A stretch of 64,000 nt of DNA. Origin: Ruminococcus flavefaciens (GTDB taxonomy: Bacteria; Bacillota; Clostridia; Oscillospirales; Ruminococcaceae). Below are positions 16,616 to 24,284 of this stretch, in pieces (within the stretch, counting starts at the first letter, position 1; every line of letters starts with the position of its first letter). The position numbers were made by a program, and so were the translations under genes. Where the stretch lies: the NCBI RefSeq assembly GCF_900116855.1, contig NZ_UETD01000005.1:62001-126000 (forward strand). Reading direction: 5' to 3'. Under the pieces are notes generated by a model that saw only the letters and a list, made by a program, of their open reading frames with translations, ran no database searches and was not told the origin of the DNA.

Positions 16616-17146
16616 TCAGACGATGGGCGGTGCAGGAGCGTTTTTTTTCGCAAGCTTACGGGCTTTTAGGGCACGGCGCTGCTCTCTCAGGTCATAGGAG
16701 CAGAGCTGCACCGCGGCTATGACTGCTGCCATGACGGCAGGGATGATGCAGGGGAGTAGCCTCGCGGCATACATTCCGCTGACAGGGGATAGTGTGTACT
16801 TGTCTGTCCAGCCGCTTGTGTCGGCGTGGTCCGTGAGTATTTTCAGCATGGCGAGACAGAGGATAAGCCCCACCACGGAGAGGACTGCCGAGAGGATATT
16901 CGGAAGATTTTTCCTGAAAAGGCACAAAATGGCTCCCACTGTCATAAATATGGCGGAAAAAATCATGAATATTCCTGTTTTTGCCATGTTATCACCGTAG
17001 CTTTCACGGTTATAGAGAAGTCCCGAGCCTGCAAGAACAGGCATGGCACAGGAAAAAACAAGGCTCAGCACCAGCATGACCGCTTTTGCGGCTGTCATAA
17101 GGGGAGAGCGCTTCCGCGGCATTTTTTTCATATTTTTTGCGTTCAT
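16616..17146 (-). CDS. Membrane protein of unknown function, 176 residues
   Basis: No family was recognised. After a basic N-terminus (MNAKNMKKMPRKRSP) there are four hydrophobic segments at roughly 20-40, 57-77, 82-102 and 128-148, so a four-helix membrane protein with both ends inside is likely. The C-terminus is strongly basic (REQRRALKARKLAKK) and ends in a Pro-rich APAPPIV. GGAG precedes the start. It lies alone between birA and the divergent spoIVB, with its own terminator. Confidence 0.8.
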   Translation of the reverse strand: MNAKNMKKMPRKRSPLMTAAKAVMLVLSLVFSCAMPVLAGSGLLYNRESYGDNMAKTGIFMIFSAIFMTVGAILCLFRKNLPNILSAVLSVVGLILCLAMLKILTDHADTSGWTDKYTLSPVSGMYAARLLPCIIPAVMAAVIAAVQLCSYDLREQRRALKARKLAKKNAPAPPIV

Positions 17147-17210
17147 TTTTTACTCCACATGAATATTGCGGCTGTGTGTAATTCTCAGACATAATCGCAG
17201 TCCGCCGCTG

Positions 17211-17238
17211 TATAATAAATATGTTCCCGCGGGAACAT
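17211..17238 (+). promoter_or_regulatory. -10 box and 18-bp perfect palindrome before spoIVB
   Basis: TATAAT at 17211-17216 is followed by the perfect palindrome ATGTTCCCGCGGGAACAT at 17221-17238, which would cover the transcription start, 18 bases before the spoIVB start codon. No good -35 box stands 17 bases upstream. The palindrome could be a repressor operator or a hairpin at the mRNA 5' end. Confidence 0.6.
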
Positions 17239-17256
17239 GAAAGAAAGGGAAGAAAA

Positions 17257-18483
17257 ATGCGATTGAAAAGAAAAATTATAAAAACTGCTGCGGCACTATT
17301 ATCTGCGGCTTTTTTAGGATTATACGGCACAGCAGGGTATTATTCCGCCCGATTGCCCGACGTTATCACGGCGGAACGGGCAGAGGATATAAAAATAGCG
17401 GGATTTCCCGAGCTGAGCTGCTGTACTGACACAGAGGCGGCTATACCTGCCGCGCAGACCTGTTCGGACACAGAACGTGTCACGCTTTCGCTTTTCGGGG
17501 CAATTCCCGTTAAAAATGTTGAAGTTCACAGGGAGGAAGCTCCCGTTTTTGCTGTGGGAGGACGCCCCTTCGGCATAAAGCTCCTTATGGAGGGCGTCAT
17601 GGTCACGGGTCTTGGCGACATCGAGACTTCCAAGGACGGCTGTATCTGTCCTGCAAAGGAAGCGGGGATACAGAAAGGTGATGTCATACGCCGTGCAGAC
17701 GGCGTGGAGCTCACCTCCAACGATCAGCTTCAGGAGCTCATATCGTCATCCTGCGGAAAAGTCATAGAGCTTTCCGCAGACCGTGACGGAGAAAGCTTTA
17801 CCGCATACCTCCAGCCTGTTATGTCCCGACGGAGCGGAGGCTGGAAGGGCGGTATGTGGGTCCGCGACAGTATTGCAGGCATTGGCACCATGACATTTTT
17901 TGACAAGGAAACAGGCAGCTTTGTCGGACTTGGGCACCCCATATGCGATTCCGACACAGGAGGGATAGTTCCTGTTCACAGCGGTGAAGCTGTTCCTGTT
18001 GATATAACCGAAGTAAAGCGCGGTGCGCGGGGACTTCCGGGAGAGCTCCGCGGAGCATTCTCAAAGAGCGGAAGCTTCGGTATCCTTGACCGTAACAAGT
18101 CAAGCGGCATATACGGACACCTCTCCCCCGAGGCACTTGCCACGATCTCTGAAAGCTGTGAGGAATTCACAATGGCACGCCGACAGGAGGTCGGCACGGG
18201 GGCGGCGGAGATATACGCCACGGTCGATGGTGAAACACCCGAGAGGTACTCAGCCGAGATAGTCAGTGTTGACTACGGCAGCGTCGGGACCTCCAAGAAT
18301 ATGGTGATACGCATAACCGATGAGAGGCTTATTGAGCGCACGGGCGGCATAGTGCAGGGCATGAGCGGCAGTCCCGTTATCCAGAACGGAAAGCTTGCGG
18401 GGGCTGTTACCCATGTATTTGTAGCTGACCCGACTCAGGGCTATGGCATATTTGCGGAAAACATGGCGGAGGGCATGAAATAG
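17257..18483 (+). CDS. spoIVB: SpoIVB signalling serine peptidase (S55)
   Basis: SpoIVB is made in the forespore and cleaves SpoIVFA to release pro-sigma-K processing in the mother cell. The 408-residue protein has a membrane anchor at about 11-31 and a PDZ domain at about 115-185 (ending with the GDVIRRADG block). The S55 catalytic domain has His227 in GLGHPICD and Ser370 in GMSGSP. All key residues are present, so it is not degraded. MRLKRK at 17257 is chosen because AAAGGGAAG precedes it; an upstream in-frame ATG falls inside the palindrome. It is monocistronic, with a terminator shared with ptsH. Confidence 0.95.
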   Translation: MRLKRKIIKTAAALLSAAFLGLYGTAGYYSARLPDVITAERAEDIKIAGFPELSCCTDTEAAIPAAQTCSDTERVTLSLFGAIPVKNVEVHREEAPVFAVGGRPFGIKLLMEGVMVTGLGDIETSKDGCICPAKEAGIQKGDVIRRADGVELTSNDQLQELISSSCGKVIELSADRDGESFTAYLQPVMSRRSGGWKGGMWVRDSIAGIGTMTFFDKETGSFVGLGHPICDSDTGGIVPVHSGEAVPVDITEVKRGARGLPGELRGAFSKSGSFGILDRNKSSGIYGHLSPEALATISESCEEFTMARRQEVGTGAAEIYATVDGETPERYSAEIVSVDYGSVGTSKNMVIRITDERLIERTGGIVQGMSGSPVIQNGKLAGAVTHVFVADPTQGYGIFAENMAEGMK

Positions 18484-18502
18484 CCTTTCCGACAATAAAA
18501 GC

Positions 18503-18536
18503 GGGCGTTACGGAAAGTAACGCCCCAAGTTTTTTG
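18503..18536. terminator. Bidirectional terminator between spoIVB and ptsH
   Basis: GGGCGTTAC and GTAACGCCC form a perfect 9-bp stem with a 5-base loop. A T run follows on the plus strand, and TTTTATT follows on the minus strand, serving both convergent genes. Confidence 0.88.
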
Positions 18537-18540
18537 TTGA

Positions 18541-18813
18541 TTATCTGTTTTCTTCGCTGAAACCGCTGTCAACGAGTTCGATAAGAGCGTCAACTGCTGC
18601 CTTCTCGTCAGCTCCGTCAGCGATAACCTTAACATTTGTACCGCCTACGATACCGAGAGAAAGAATTCCGAGCAGGCTCTTAGCGTTTACTCTGCGTTCT
18701 TCTTTTTCGATCCAGATTGATGACTTGAACTCATTAGCCTTCTGAATAAAGAAGGTTGCAGGTCTTGCATGAAGTCCAACCTGATTCTTAACCATTACTT
18801 CTCTTACAAACAT
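18541..18813 (-). CDS. ptsH: Phosphocarrier protein HPr
   Basis: HPr is the small phosphocarrier of the sugar phosphotransferase system and, when phosphorylated on Ser46, the corepressor of CcpA. The 90-residue protein has the active His15 in GLHARPA and Ser46 in AKSLLGILSLG, so both sites are kept and it is not a Crh-type variant. AGGAGAG precedes ATG 18813. ptsI is not next to it; the gene is monocistronic with its own consensus promoter. Solitary HPr genes of this kind occur in Clostridia that make little use of PTS sugars, where regulation may dominate. Confidence 0.95.
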   Translation of the reverse strand: MFVREVMVKNQVGLHARPATFFIQKANEFKSSIWIEKEERRVNAKSLLGILSLGIVGGTNVKVIADGADEKAAVDALIELVDSGFSEENR

Positions 18814-18897
18814 ATACAACTCTCCTATTCTCTGTATTACAGCCCCTCTCAACAGGACTGCGTTGCCGTTTGCAAATATGTTTCACTTGCTGATATC

Positions 18898-18926
18898 ATT
18901 ATACAATCATTTTTTCTCCTCGTCAA
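18898..18926 (-). promoter_or_regulatory. Sigma-A promoter of ptsH
   Basis: On the minus strand TTGACG (18921-18926) and TATAAT (18898-18903) are separated by 17 bases, 85 bases upstream of the ptsH start. This is a near-consensus strong promoter. Confidence 0.88.
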
Positions 18927-19042
18927 CGGATTTTTGCGATTAAACACCATCTTTTCGTTAAATTCTACATTTAGATTAAATGTGAATGAAATTTTATCAA
19001 CAAGCTTGTTTATTATCACCACAAAAAAATGTTGACAGTAAT

Positions 19043-19082
19043 TGTTGAAAGTGCATATTTTTCAACATTGGAATATGTTGAA
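19043..19082. repeat. Overlapping operator-like inverted repeats
   Basis: TGTTGAAA (19043-19050) pairs with TTTCAACA (19060-19067), and TTCAACAT (19061-19068) pairs with ATGTTGAA (19075-19082). Three TGTTGAA boxes are thus arranged in alternating orientation over 40 bases. This resembles a multi-site operator, though no regulated gene start is immediately adjacent. Confidence 0.5.
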
Positions 19083-19178
19083 TTCTTCTAAGTGGAGAAT
19101 GTTTTTTTGTATATACAGCCAGTTAATATGTGGAACAGCAATAAATGAGAAGAGGGAAAATCCCACCGCAAATTCTGG

Positions 19179-19877
19179 TCAGTCATTTTCAGCTTTATAT
19201 TTAGCTAAAAGATCGGGTCTTCTTTCAGCTGTTATTTTAAGGCTCTGTTCATGTCTCCACGCCTCGATGTTCTTGTGATGGCCCGAAAGCAGCACAGGGG
19301 GAACAGCCTCGCCCTCCCAGACCTCGGGGCGTGTATACTGCGGATACTCCAGCAGACCGCTGTAAATGCTCTCGTCGGTGAAGCACACCTCGTCGGAGAG
19401 GACTCCGTCGCACATACGGGCTACTGCGTCCGCCACCACCATTGCAGGCAGCTCGCCGCCTGTCAGTACATAGTCGCCGATGGACAGCTCCTCGTCCACG
19501 ATCTTGTCGATAACGCGCTGATCCACGCCCTCATAATGACCGCAGATGATGAGGATATTGTCCATTTTTGACAGCTCCACAGCACGTTTCTGGTCGAAAA
19601 CTCTGCCCTTGGGAGACATATATATAGTATGGGGCTTGGCACCCAGCTCCTCACAGACTGCCTTGTAGCAGTTGTAGATGGGCTCGCACTGCATGACCAT
19701 ACCCATGCCCCCTCCGTAGGGAGTATCGTCCACGCGGCGGTGCTTGTCGAGGGTGTATTCTCTTATCTGGCGGCAGTGAAGGCTGAGCTTTCCTGCACGT
19801 CTTGCGCGTCCCACGATGCTCTCGCCGAGAACGGCTTCGCACATTTCGGGAAAGAGAGTTGCTATCTCAATATGCAT
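19179..19877 (-). CDS. trmD: tRNA (guanine-37-N1)-methyltransferase
   Basis: TrmD methylates G37 of tRNAs reading CNN codons, preventing +1 frameshifting. The 232-residue protein shows the SPOUT knot signatures: TLFPEMC at the start, [10 protein letters not shown] near 54-63, [12 protein letters not shown] near 110-121 and [16 protein letters not shown] precedes the start. In most Firmicutes trmD directly follows rimM; here two envelope-protein genes lie between them. A small GGACCGC-CGAA-GCGGTCC hairpin (19902-19919) separates it from the preceding gene and may modulate read-through. Confidence 0.97.
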   Translation of the reverse strand: MHIEIATLFPEMCEAVLGESIVGRARRAGKLSLHCRQIREYTLDKHRRVDDTPYGGGMGMVMQCEPIYNCYKAVCEELGAKPHTIYMSPKGRVFDQKRAVELSKMDNILIICGHYEGVDQRVIDKIVDEELSIGDYVLTGGELPAMVVADAVARMCDGVLSDEVCFTDESIYSGLLEYPQYTRPEVWEGEAVPPVLLSGHHKNIEAWRHEQSLKITAERRPDLLAKYKAEND

Positions 19878-19928
19878 ATTTTTCTCCTTTTCAAGAACAC
19901 AGGACCGCCGAAGCGGTCCCTTTATAGT

Positions 19929-20654
19929 TTATTCCGTGAGCTTTATCTTTCCTGCAATGGAAAGTATCTCATCTTTGTCGGTAAAGCTGAGAATGATAAT
20001 GTATCTCTTGTGCTTGTTTTTCTCGGGATACACATTGATAACGGCTTCTTTGCCGCTTTCGGCGTCCTCGGAGATCAGCATGAAGCCGTGATAGCCCACG
20101 CCGTCCACTATGTAATGCTCAAGTGGCGTGTTCCCTCTGACAAAGTTTTCGTTCTTTATGCTCATCATCTTGCTGAAGGTCTTGGCGTTCTTCATGTCGT
20201 GGATATCGAAGTCGTCCATGGTAAGTGAGCAAACCAGCTTTACAAATTCATAGTTGGTCTCGGGAGTTGTCTTCTTCACAGCCTTGCAGTAGCGGTCAAG
20301 GTCCTCGTGGGAGATGTTGGTCCTGTCGAGGAAGTCGTAGTTGTCACCGAGAGTCTCGGCGTATATGGAAACAGTATGGCTGCCGTCCTTGTTTTCCCAG
20401 AGCGCCTGATTTTTGTCATTGGTGCGCTGAGCCTCCATATCGCCCCACGCTGTCAGACGTATGCCCAGATTGGCGTAGTCGGCGCTGTTTTCGGGGATGT
20501 CGGGAGAGGCTATGGGCAGCTCGTGGGTGAGGCTTTCGCGGAACTCGAGGTCGTGGGTACACTTATAATAATAAGGTATGCCGGGGAAGAAGTAAGCTCC
20601 GACGCCGATAGCTATAACGATGAGCAGAAACAGTATGCCTAAGAATTTTTTCAT
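19929..20654 (-). CDS. Membrane-anchored protein of unknown function, 241 residues
   Basis: An N-terminal hydrophobic segment (about residues 4-24, KFLGILFLLIVIAIGVGAYF) without a lipobox points to a signal anchor, leaving a soluble 215-residue extracytoplasmic domain. That domain is mixed alpha/beta and polar, with a long central helix region (SHEDLDRYCKAVKK) and C-terminal strands (KRYIIILSFTDKDEIL). No family was recognised. AGGAGG precedes the start. It lies between rimM and trmD together with another membrane protein, apparently inserted into a normally compact tRNA/rRNA maturation operon. Confidence 0.8.
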   Translation of the reverse strand: MKKFLGILFLLIVIAIGVGAYFFPGIPYYYKCTHDLEFRESLTHELPIASPDIPENSADYANLGIRLTAWGDMEAQRTNDKNQALWENKDGSHTVSIYAETLGDNYDFLDRTNISHEDLDRYCKAVKKTTPETNYEFVKLVCSLTMDDFDIHDMKNAKTFSKMMSIKNENFVRGNTPLEHYIVDGVGYHGFMLISEDAESGKEAVINVYPEKNKHKRYIIILSFTDKDEILSIAGKIKLTE

Positions 20655-20708
20655 GATGAGTGCCTCCTTTTGGCGGTATTCCGCCGTTTTTCTTTTGTTC
20701 TTTGTTCT

Positions 20709-21299
20709 TTATATCTCTTTTTCTATATCTTTTTTATGCATGAGATGAATGCCTATGTGACCTATGCCCAGTATCACCGCCGCCGCAGTAAGAAAGACAT
20801 TGCAGGCGTAAATTCCCAGAAGGAACACGGCAAAAACGGGAAGCGAGGCTCCTGCCAGCGGAAAACCGCAGTAGTCCGAGTACATATCCGCCAGAGTGCG
20901 GGTGCTTCGGAAATATTTCCGCCAGTAGAGCTCGTAGAGTAACATTAGTATAAGTGCAAGTATCATGTAGCCCGATCTCGGTGAGAGCGAGAAGCTGTCA
21001 AGCCGTCTGTCGATAAGCACCAGAGTCGATACCAGCGCTTCGCCTGCGCGTTCAAGCGACAGAAGAACCTTGTTCTCGCGCTTTGAAGCCTCCTCGTAGC
21101 CCTCGGGCTGATTTTTGCCCCAGATGATATTAGGTATGAACAGCATGAGAAGGAAAACTATCCCCACAACTGAAATACCCCATTTCGGCAGCCTGAACCA
21201 GCTTTCGGGGAGACCGCCGCTCACTGACAGAGACCATGCTGCAATAGCTGCAAAAGCCGCACACAGCGCTGACAGAGCGATGATATTGCTCTTTTTCAT
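20709..21299 (-). CDS. Membrane protein of unknown function, 196 residues
   Basis: It starts one base after the rimM stop without a clear ribosome binding site, so it is likely translated by coupling to rimM. Hydrophobic segments lie at about 8-26, 41-60, 112-127 and 148-182. The loop between the second and third is polar and charged (ASKRENKVLLSLERAGEAL). The C-terminus is a short charged tail, KKDIEKEI. No family was recognised. Confidence 0.78.
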   Translation of the reverse strand: MKKSNIIALSALCAAFAAIAAWSLSVSGGLPESWFRLPKWGISVVGIVFLLMLFIPNIIWGKNQPEGYEEASKRENKVLLSLERAGEALVSTLVLIDRRLDSFSLSPRSGYMILALILMLLYELYWRKYFRSTRTLADMYSDYCGFPLAGASLPVFAVFLLGIYACNVFLTAAAVILGIGHIGIHLMHKKDIEKEI

Positions 21300-21300
21300 A

Positions 21301-21804
21301 TCAGTCGAAAAGTCCGTCCAGAGGGCGGATAGTCATAACGCCGCCGTCTATGTCCGTGGAGATGACCACATCTCCGATAGCGGGCACAAGGTACTCGCGG
21401 TCCTCGCCCTTGATGACGTATACGTCGTTGGCGCCTGTCTGCATAACGTCGGCTATCTTGCCGTAGACCCTGTCCGTATCGGCGTCGCGTACCTCAAGAC
21501 CGATGAGGTCCTGAATGAAGTAGGTGTCCTCGTCAAGCTCGAGGTCATCGCGGTGCATATACAGCACCTTGTTGCGGAGCTTCTCCGCCGCCTCGGGAGT
21601 GTCTATTCCCTCTATCTTGGCGATGACTGTATTCTTGAACACGCGGGAGCGCTCAATGAACACTTCCTCGTGGTTTTTTCCTATGAAAAGCCTGTCGAAC
21701 TCTGCAAGGAGGTCGGGGCTGTCGGTATAGGGCATTATCTTCACTTCGCCCCGTATACCGTGGGTAGTGACTATCTTGCCCGCTTCCAGATATTCTTTTT
21801 TCAT
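21301..21804 (-). CDS. rimM: Ribosome maturation factor RimM
   Basis: RimM binds ribosomal protein S19 and assists assembly of the 30S head domain. The 167-residue protein has the N-terminal RimM beta barrel (AGKIVTTHGIRGEVKIMPYTD) and the C-terminal PRC barrel (YFIQDLIGLEV through GREYLVPAIGDVV-type strands, here EDREYLVPAIGD). AAGGAG lies before the ATG. rpsP and the KH-domain gene that normally precede rimM are absent; the upstream neighbour is an XRE regulator. It is followed directly by two membrane-protein genes and then trmD. Confidence 0.95.
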   Translation of the reverse strand: MKKEYLEAGKIVTTHGIRGEVKIMPYTDSPDLLAEFDRLFIGKNHEEVFIERSRVFKNTVIAKIEGIDTPEAAEKLRNKVLYMHRDDLELDEDTYFIQDLIGLEVRDADTDRVYGKIADVMQTGANDVYVIKGEDREYLVPAIGDVVISTDIDGGVMTIRPLDGLFD

Positions 21805-21840
21805 TTTATCTCCTTGGTCATACGGACGGATATATCTTAG

Positions 21841-22446
21841 TTAATGTGTAAGTCTGTGCTTGCAGTAAGAACGCTTGCCGCACTTGGGGCAGGTGAGCCT
21901 TCTCCTTGTTATAGTATGAGCACCGAAGATATAGCTCGCTGCAGACGGTACGAAGCGAGTTCCGCAGTGCTTGCACTCAAATGTACCGATGCTCATATCT
22001 GCCATAGCACCGACTGTGATACCGCCTGCCATGATAATACATGCTACTATGACAAGCAGTACTCTCTGCCATGTTTTAATGTCGGTCAAACCTGCGACTG
22101 CGATAATGGAGACGCACGCAAGTATAGTGATAACGAATGCGACTGCTTCAATGATAATTTTTCTGATGCTTTCTTCTTTTTCACGCATGATATTCATAAT
22201 ATTTTCCTCCGCTTTCTTTTTGTAGTCCTCATCGGGGATACGCTCGCCCGTGAGGAGCTCATTGACATTGATACCTAACTTTTCACAGAGGGGGAGCATA
22301 AGGGATACCTCGGGCATACCCTTGCCTGTCTCCCACTTGGAAACTGTCTTATCGCTGATAAGGAGTTCTTCCCCAAGCTGTTTCTGTGTAAGTCCTTTTT
22401 CTTTTCTCATCTGAGAGATGAATTTACCGATCTTTACCTGATCCAT
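21841..22446 (-). CDS. XRE-family regulator with membrane segments and zinc ribbon
   Basis: The 201-residue protein has an N-terminal XRE helix-turn-helix at 6-60 (KEKGLTQKQLGEELLISDKTVSKWE). Next is a charged linker, two hydrophobic segments at about 95-117 and 126-148, and a C-terminal region with two CxxC pairs (CKHCGTRF and CPKCGKRSYC) typical of a zinc ribbon. DNA-binding proteins with C-terminal membrane helices of this kind are common in Clostridia and may sense envelope or membrane signals. AAGGAGG lies 8 bases before the start. It stands alone upstream of rimM; its target is unknown. Confidence 0.9.
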   Translation of the reverse strand: MDQVKIGKFISQMRKEKGLTQKQLGEELLISDKTVSKWETGKGMPEVSLMLPLCEKLGINVNELLTGERIPDEDYKKKAEENIMNIMREKEESIRKIIIEAVAFVITILACVSIIAVAGLTDIKTWQRVLLVIVACIIMAGGITVGAMADMSIGTFECKHCGTRFVPSAASYIFGAHTITRRRLTCPKCGKRSYCKHRLTH

Positions 22447-22570
22447 TCATGTGTCCTCCTTTCTGAGAAAAGTGTATCATGCTGCGGAGAAAAAGTACAC
22501 CCATGAGCCGTAGAATTATGATAAAAAGCGGAGTCTACGCTTCGTAGAGTGCGTGAAATAGCCGATTTTG

Positions 22571-22598
22571 AGCCGTTAGCCTTTAGCCCTTAGCCGTA
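22571..22598. repeat. Single arm of 7-base repeats (AGCC type)
   Basis: Four consecutive 7-base units are visible: AGCCGTT, AGCCTTT, AGCCCTT and AGCCGTA. The downstream part of the gap (about 22605-22672) contains a different GC-rich inverted repeat ending next to the purB stop. No inverted partner of the 7-base arm was found. Confidence 0.65.
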
Positions 22599-22604
22599 AA
22601 GTAG

Positions 22605-22672
22605 GGAACGGCGTCCCCCGCCGTTTCGCAAACACATAATTATTGCAGTGAAACGCCGCGGGGGCGCTCCGC
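22605..22672. repeat. GC-rich inverted repeat after purB
   Basis: Arms built around GAAACGCCGCGGGGGCGC and its imperfect complement (containing GGCGTCCCCCGCCGTTTC) flank an AT-rich 22-base loop. A smaller hairpin ACGGCG-CGCCGT is nested in one arm. There is no T run for intrinsic termination, but it lies immediately after the purB stop and may stabilise the mRNA 3' end. Confidence 0.55.
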
Positions 22673-22674
22673 GC

Positions 22675-24114
22675 TCAGTTTTTCATTTCAAAGCTTTCGC
22701 CGAGAATGTCCTTGTTGGCTTCCAGTATGGGCTTTATGCACTCAGCAAGGAACTCGTCCACCTGCTGTGAGCTTCTGCCTGTGTAGTTCTCGGGCTTGAG
22801 CACAGCGTCAAGTTCTTCCTTTGTTACCATGAACATGGGGTCGGCTTCGATGAGCTCGCAGAGATTGTTGTCGAGACCTCTTACCTTTACATTGGCGCCT
22901 GCCTCCATGGAGTAATCCATGATACGGTCGTGGAGCTCCTGACGGTTTCCGCCCTTCTTTACAGCGTCCATCATGATGTTCTCGCTTGCCATGAAGGGAA
23001 GCTCTGCCATGACGCGGCGGCGTATCATCTCGGGGTATACCACGATGCCGTTGGTGACGTTCATCATGATGTTGAGGATAGCGTCAACGCCGAGGAATGC
23101 CTCAGCAACGCTGATACGCTTGTTTGCGGAGTCGTCGAGAGTTCTCTCGAACCACTGTGTACCTGCTGTGAATGCAGGGTTGAGGCTGTCTATAATCACA
23201 TAGCGTGCGAGGGAGGTTATTCTCTCACAGCGCATGGGGTTACGCTTGTAAGCCATAGCAGAAGAACCGATCTGCTTCTTCTCTCTGGGCTCCTCCATCT
23301 CCTTGAAGGACTGGAGGATACGCATATCGTTGGAGAATTTGCTTGCGGTCTGAGCGATATCGCTGAGGAGTTCAAGCACCTTTGAGTCCACCTTACGGGA
23401 GTAGGTCTGACCTGAAACGGGAACTACTGCGTCAAAGCCCATTTCCTCGGCTATCATCTTCTCAAGCTGCTTTATCTTGTCTGTGTCGCCCTCGAAAAGC
23501 TCCATGAAGGAAGCCTGAGTGCCTGTGGTGCCCTTTGAGCCGAGGAGCTTCAGTGTGGACATACGGTACTCGAGGTCCTCGAAGTCCATGAGGAACTCGT
23601 TGAGCCAGAGCGTAGCTCTCTTGCCCACAGTTGTGAGCTGAGCGGGCTGAAGATGTGTATATGCGAGACAGGGGAGAGACTTGTACTCCTCTGCGAACTT
23701 AGCCAGATTGTTCATGACGTTGATGAGCTTTCTGCGGACTATCTTCAGAGCGTCGCGCATGATGATAACGTCAGTGTTGTCGCCGACATAGCACGATGTA
23801 GCACCGAGGTGGATGATGCCTGCGGCGTCGGGACAAGCCTGACCGTATGTGAAAACATGAGCCATAACATCGTGGCGAGTTATCTTTTCGCGCTCGGCAG
23901 CCATTTCGTAGTCCACATCATTGATGTGCTCCTCCAGCTGCTTTACCTGAGCCTCGGTAACAGGGAGACCAAGCTTCATTTCGGCTCTTGCCAGAGCCAC
24001 CCACAGCTTTCTCCATGTGGTGAACTTCTTATCGGCAGAGAAGACATACTGCATCTCCTCGCTGGCATAACGTGTACAGAAAGGGCTTTCATAGCTTTTG
24101 ATATTACCGCTCAT
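22675..24114 (-). CDS. purB: Adenylosuccinate lyase
   Basis: PurB cleaves SAICAR and adenylosuccinate with release of fumarate in purine synthesis. The 479-residue protein carries the fumarase/aspartase-superfamily signature GSSAMAYKRNP near 290 and an HLGATSCYVGDN block near 102. The catalytic-His region TRHDVMAHVFTYG is near 79 and THLQPAQLTT near 153. The length and the SAMAYKRNP form fit the PurB subtype common in Clostridia and in eukaryotes. No other pur gene is adjacent. It has its own consensus promoter. Confidence 0.97.
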   Translation of the reverse strand: MSGNIKSYESPFCTRYASEEMQYVFSADKKFTTWRKLWVALARAEMKLGLPVTEAQVKQLEEHINDVDYEMAAEREKITRHDVMAHVFTYGQACPDAAGIIHLGATSCYVGDNTDVIIMRDALKIVRRKLINVMNNLAKFAEEYKSLPCLAYTHLQPAQLTTVGKRATLWLNEFLMDFEDLEYRMSTLKLLGSKGTTGTQASFMELFEGDTDKIKQLEKMIAEEMGFDAVVPVSGQTYSRKVDSKVLELLSDIAQTASKFSNDMRILQSFKEMEEPREKKQIGSSAMAYKRNPMRCERITSLARYVIIDSLNPAFTAGTQWFERTLDDSANKRISVAEAFLGVDAILNIMMNVTNGIVVYPEMIRRRVMAELPFMASENIMMDAVKKGGNRQELHDRIMDYSMEAGANVKVRGLDNNLCELIEADPMFMVTKEELDAVLKPENYTGRSSQQVDEFLAECIKPILEANKDILGESFEMKN

Positions 24115-24169
24115 TTGAAATGTTCTCCTTTAAAATTCATTTGCGTTTTTCGCATAAAATATCAATTTA

Positions 24170-24198
24170 ATTATATCATTATAAGCTTCTCATGTCAA
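24170..24198 (-). promoter_or_regulatory. Sigma-A promoter of purB
   Basis: On the minus strand TTGACA (24193-24198) and TATAAT (24170-24175) are separated by 17 bases, 56 bases upstream of the purB start. No purine riboswitch or PurR box was recognised. Confidence 0.85.
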
Positions 24199-24199
24199 T

Positions 24200-24230
24200 A
24201 AATAAAGGCGGCTTACAGCCGCCTTTATTT
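24200..24230 (-). terminator. Terminator of the FHA-PP2C operon
   Basis: AAATAAAGGCGGC and GCCGCCTTTATTT form a perfect 13-bp stem with a 5-base loop, 55 bases after the last gene of the operon and immediately before the purB promoter. The T-rich arm end gives it terminator character. Confidence 0.85.
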
Positions 24231-24284
24231 ACAGAAATTTTTGCAGATTTTCTGTGAAAAATATACATTGCCAAAGAGCCGTAT

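Larger units (their letters stand above)
18814..19178. other. AT-rich intergenic region between trmD and ptsH
   Basis: No gene is supported here. It holds the ptsH promoter (listed separately), a short palindrome around 18968 (ACATTTA-GAT-TAAATGT) and overlapping inverted repeats of the box TGTTGAA at 19043-19082. One plus-strand frame crosses the region into trmD but has no ribosome binding site and no recognisable sequence. Confidence 0.7.

Noticed and set aside
17221..17238. LexA (SOS) box upstream of spoIVB
   Set aside because: The Gram-positive LexA box is GAAC-N4-GTTC; here the order is GTTC...GAAC with a different centre, so it is a palindrome of another kind.
19042..19278. Plus-strand frame of 78 codons overlapping the 3' end of trmD
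   Set aside because: There is no ribosome binding site; it runs through an AT-rich promoter region and antisense to trmD. The composition is not protein-like.
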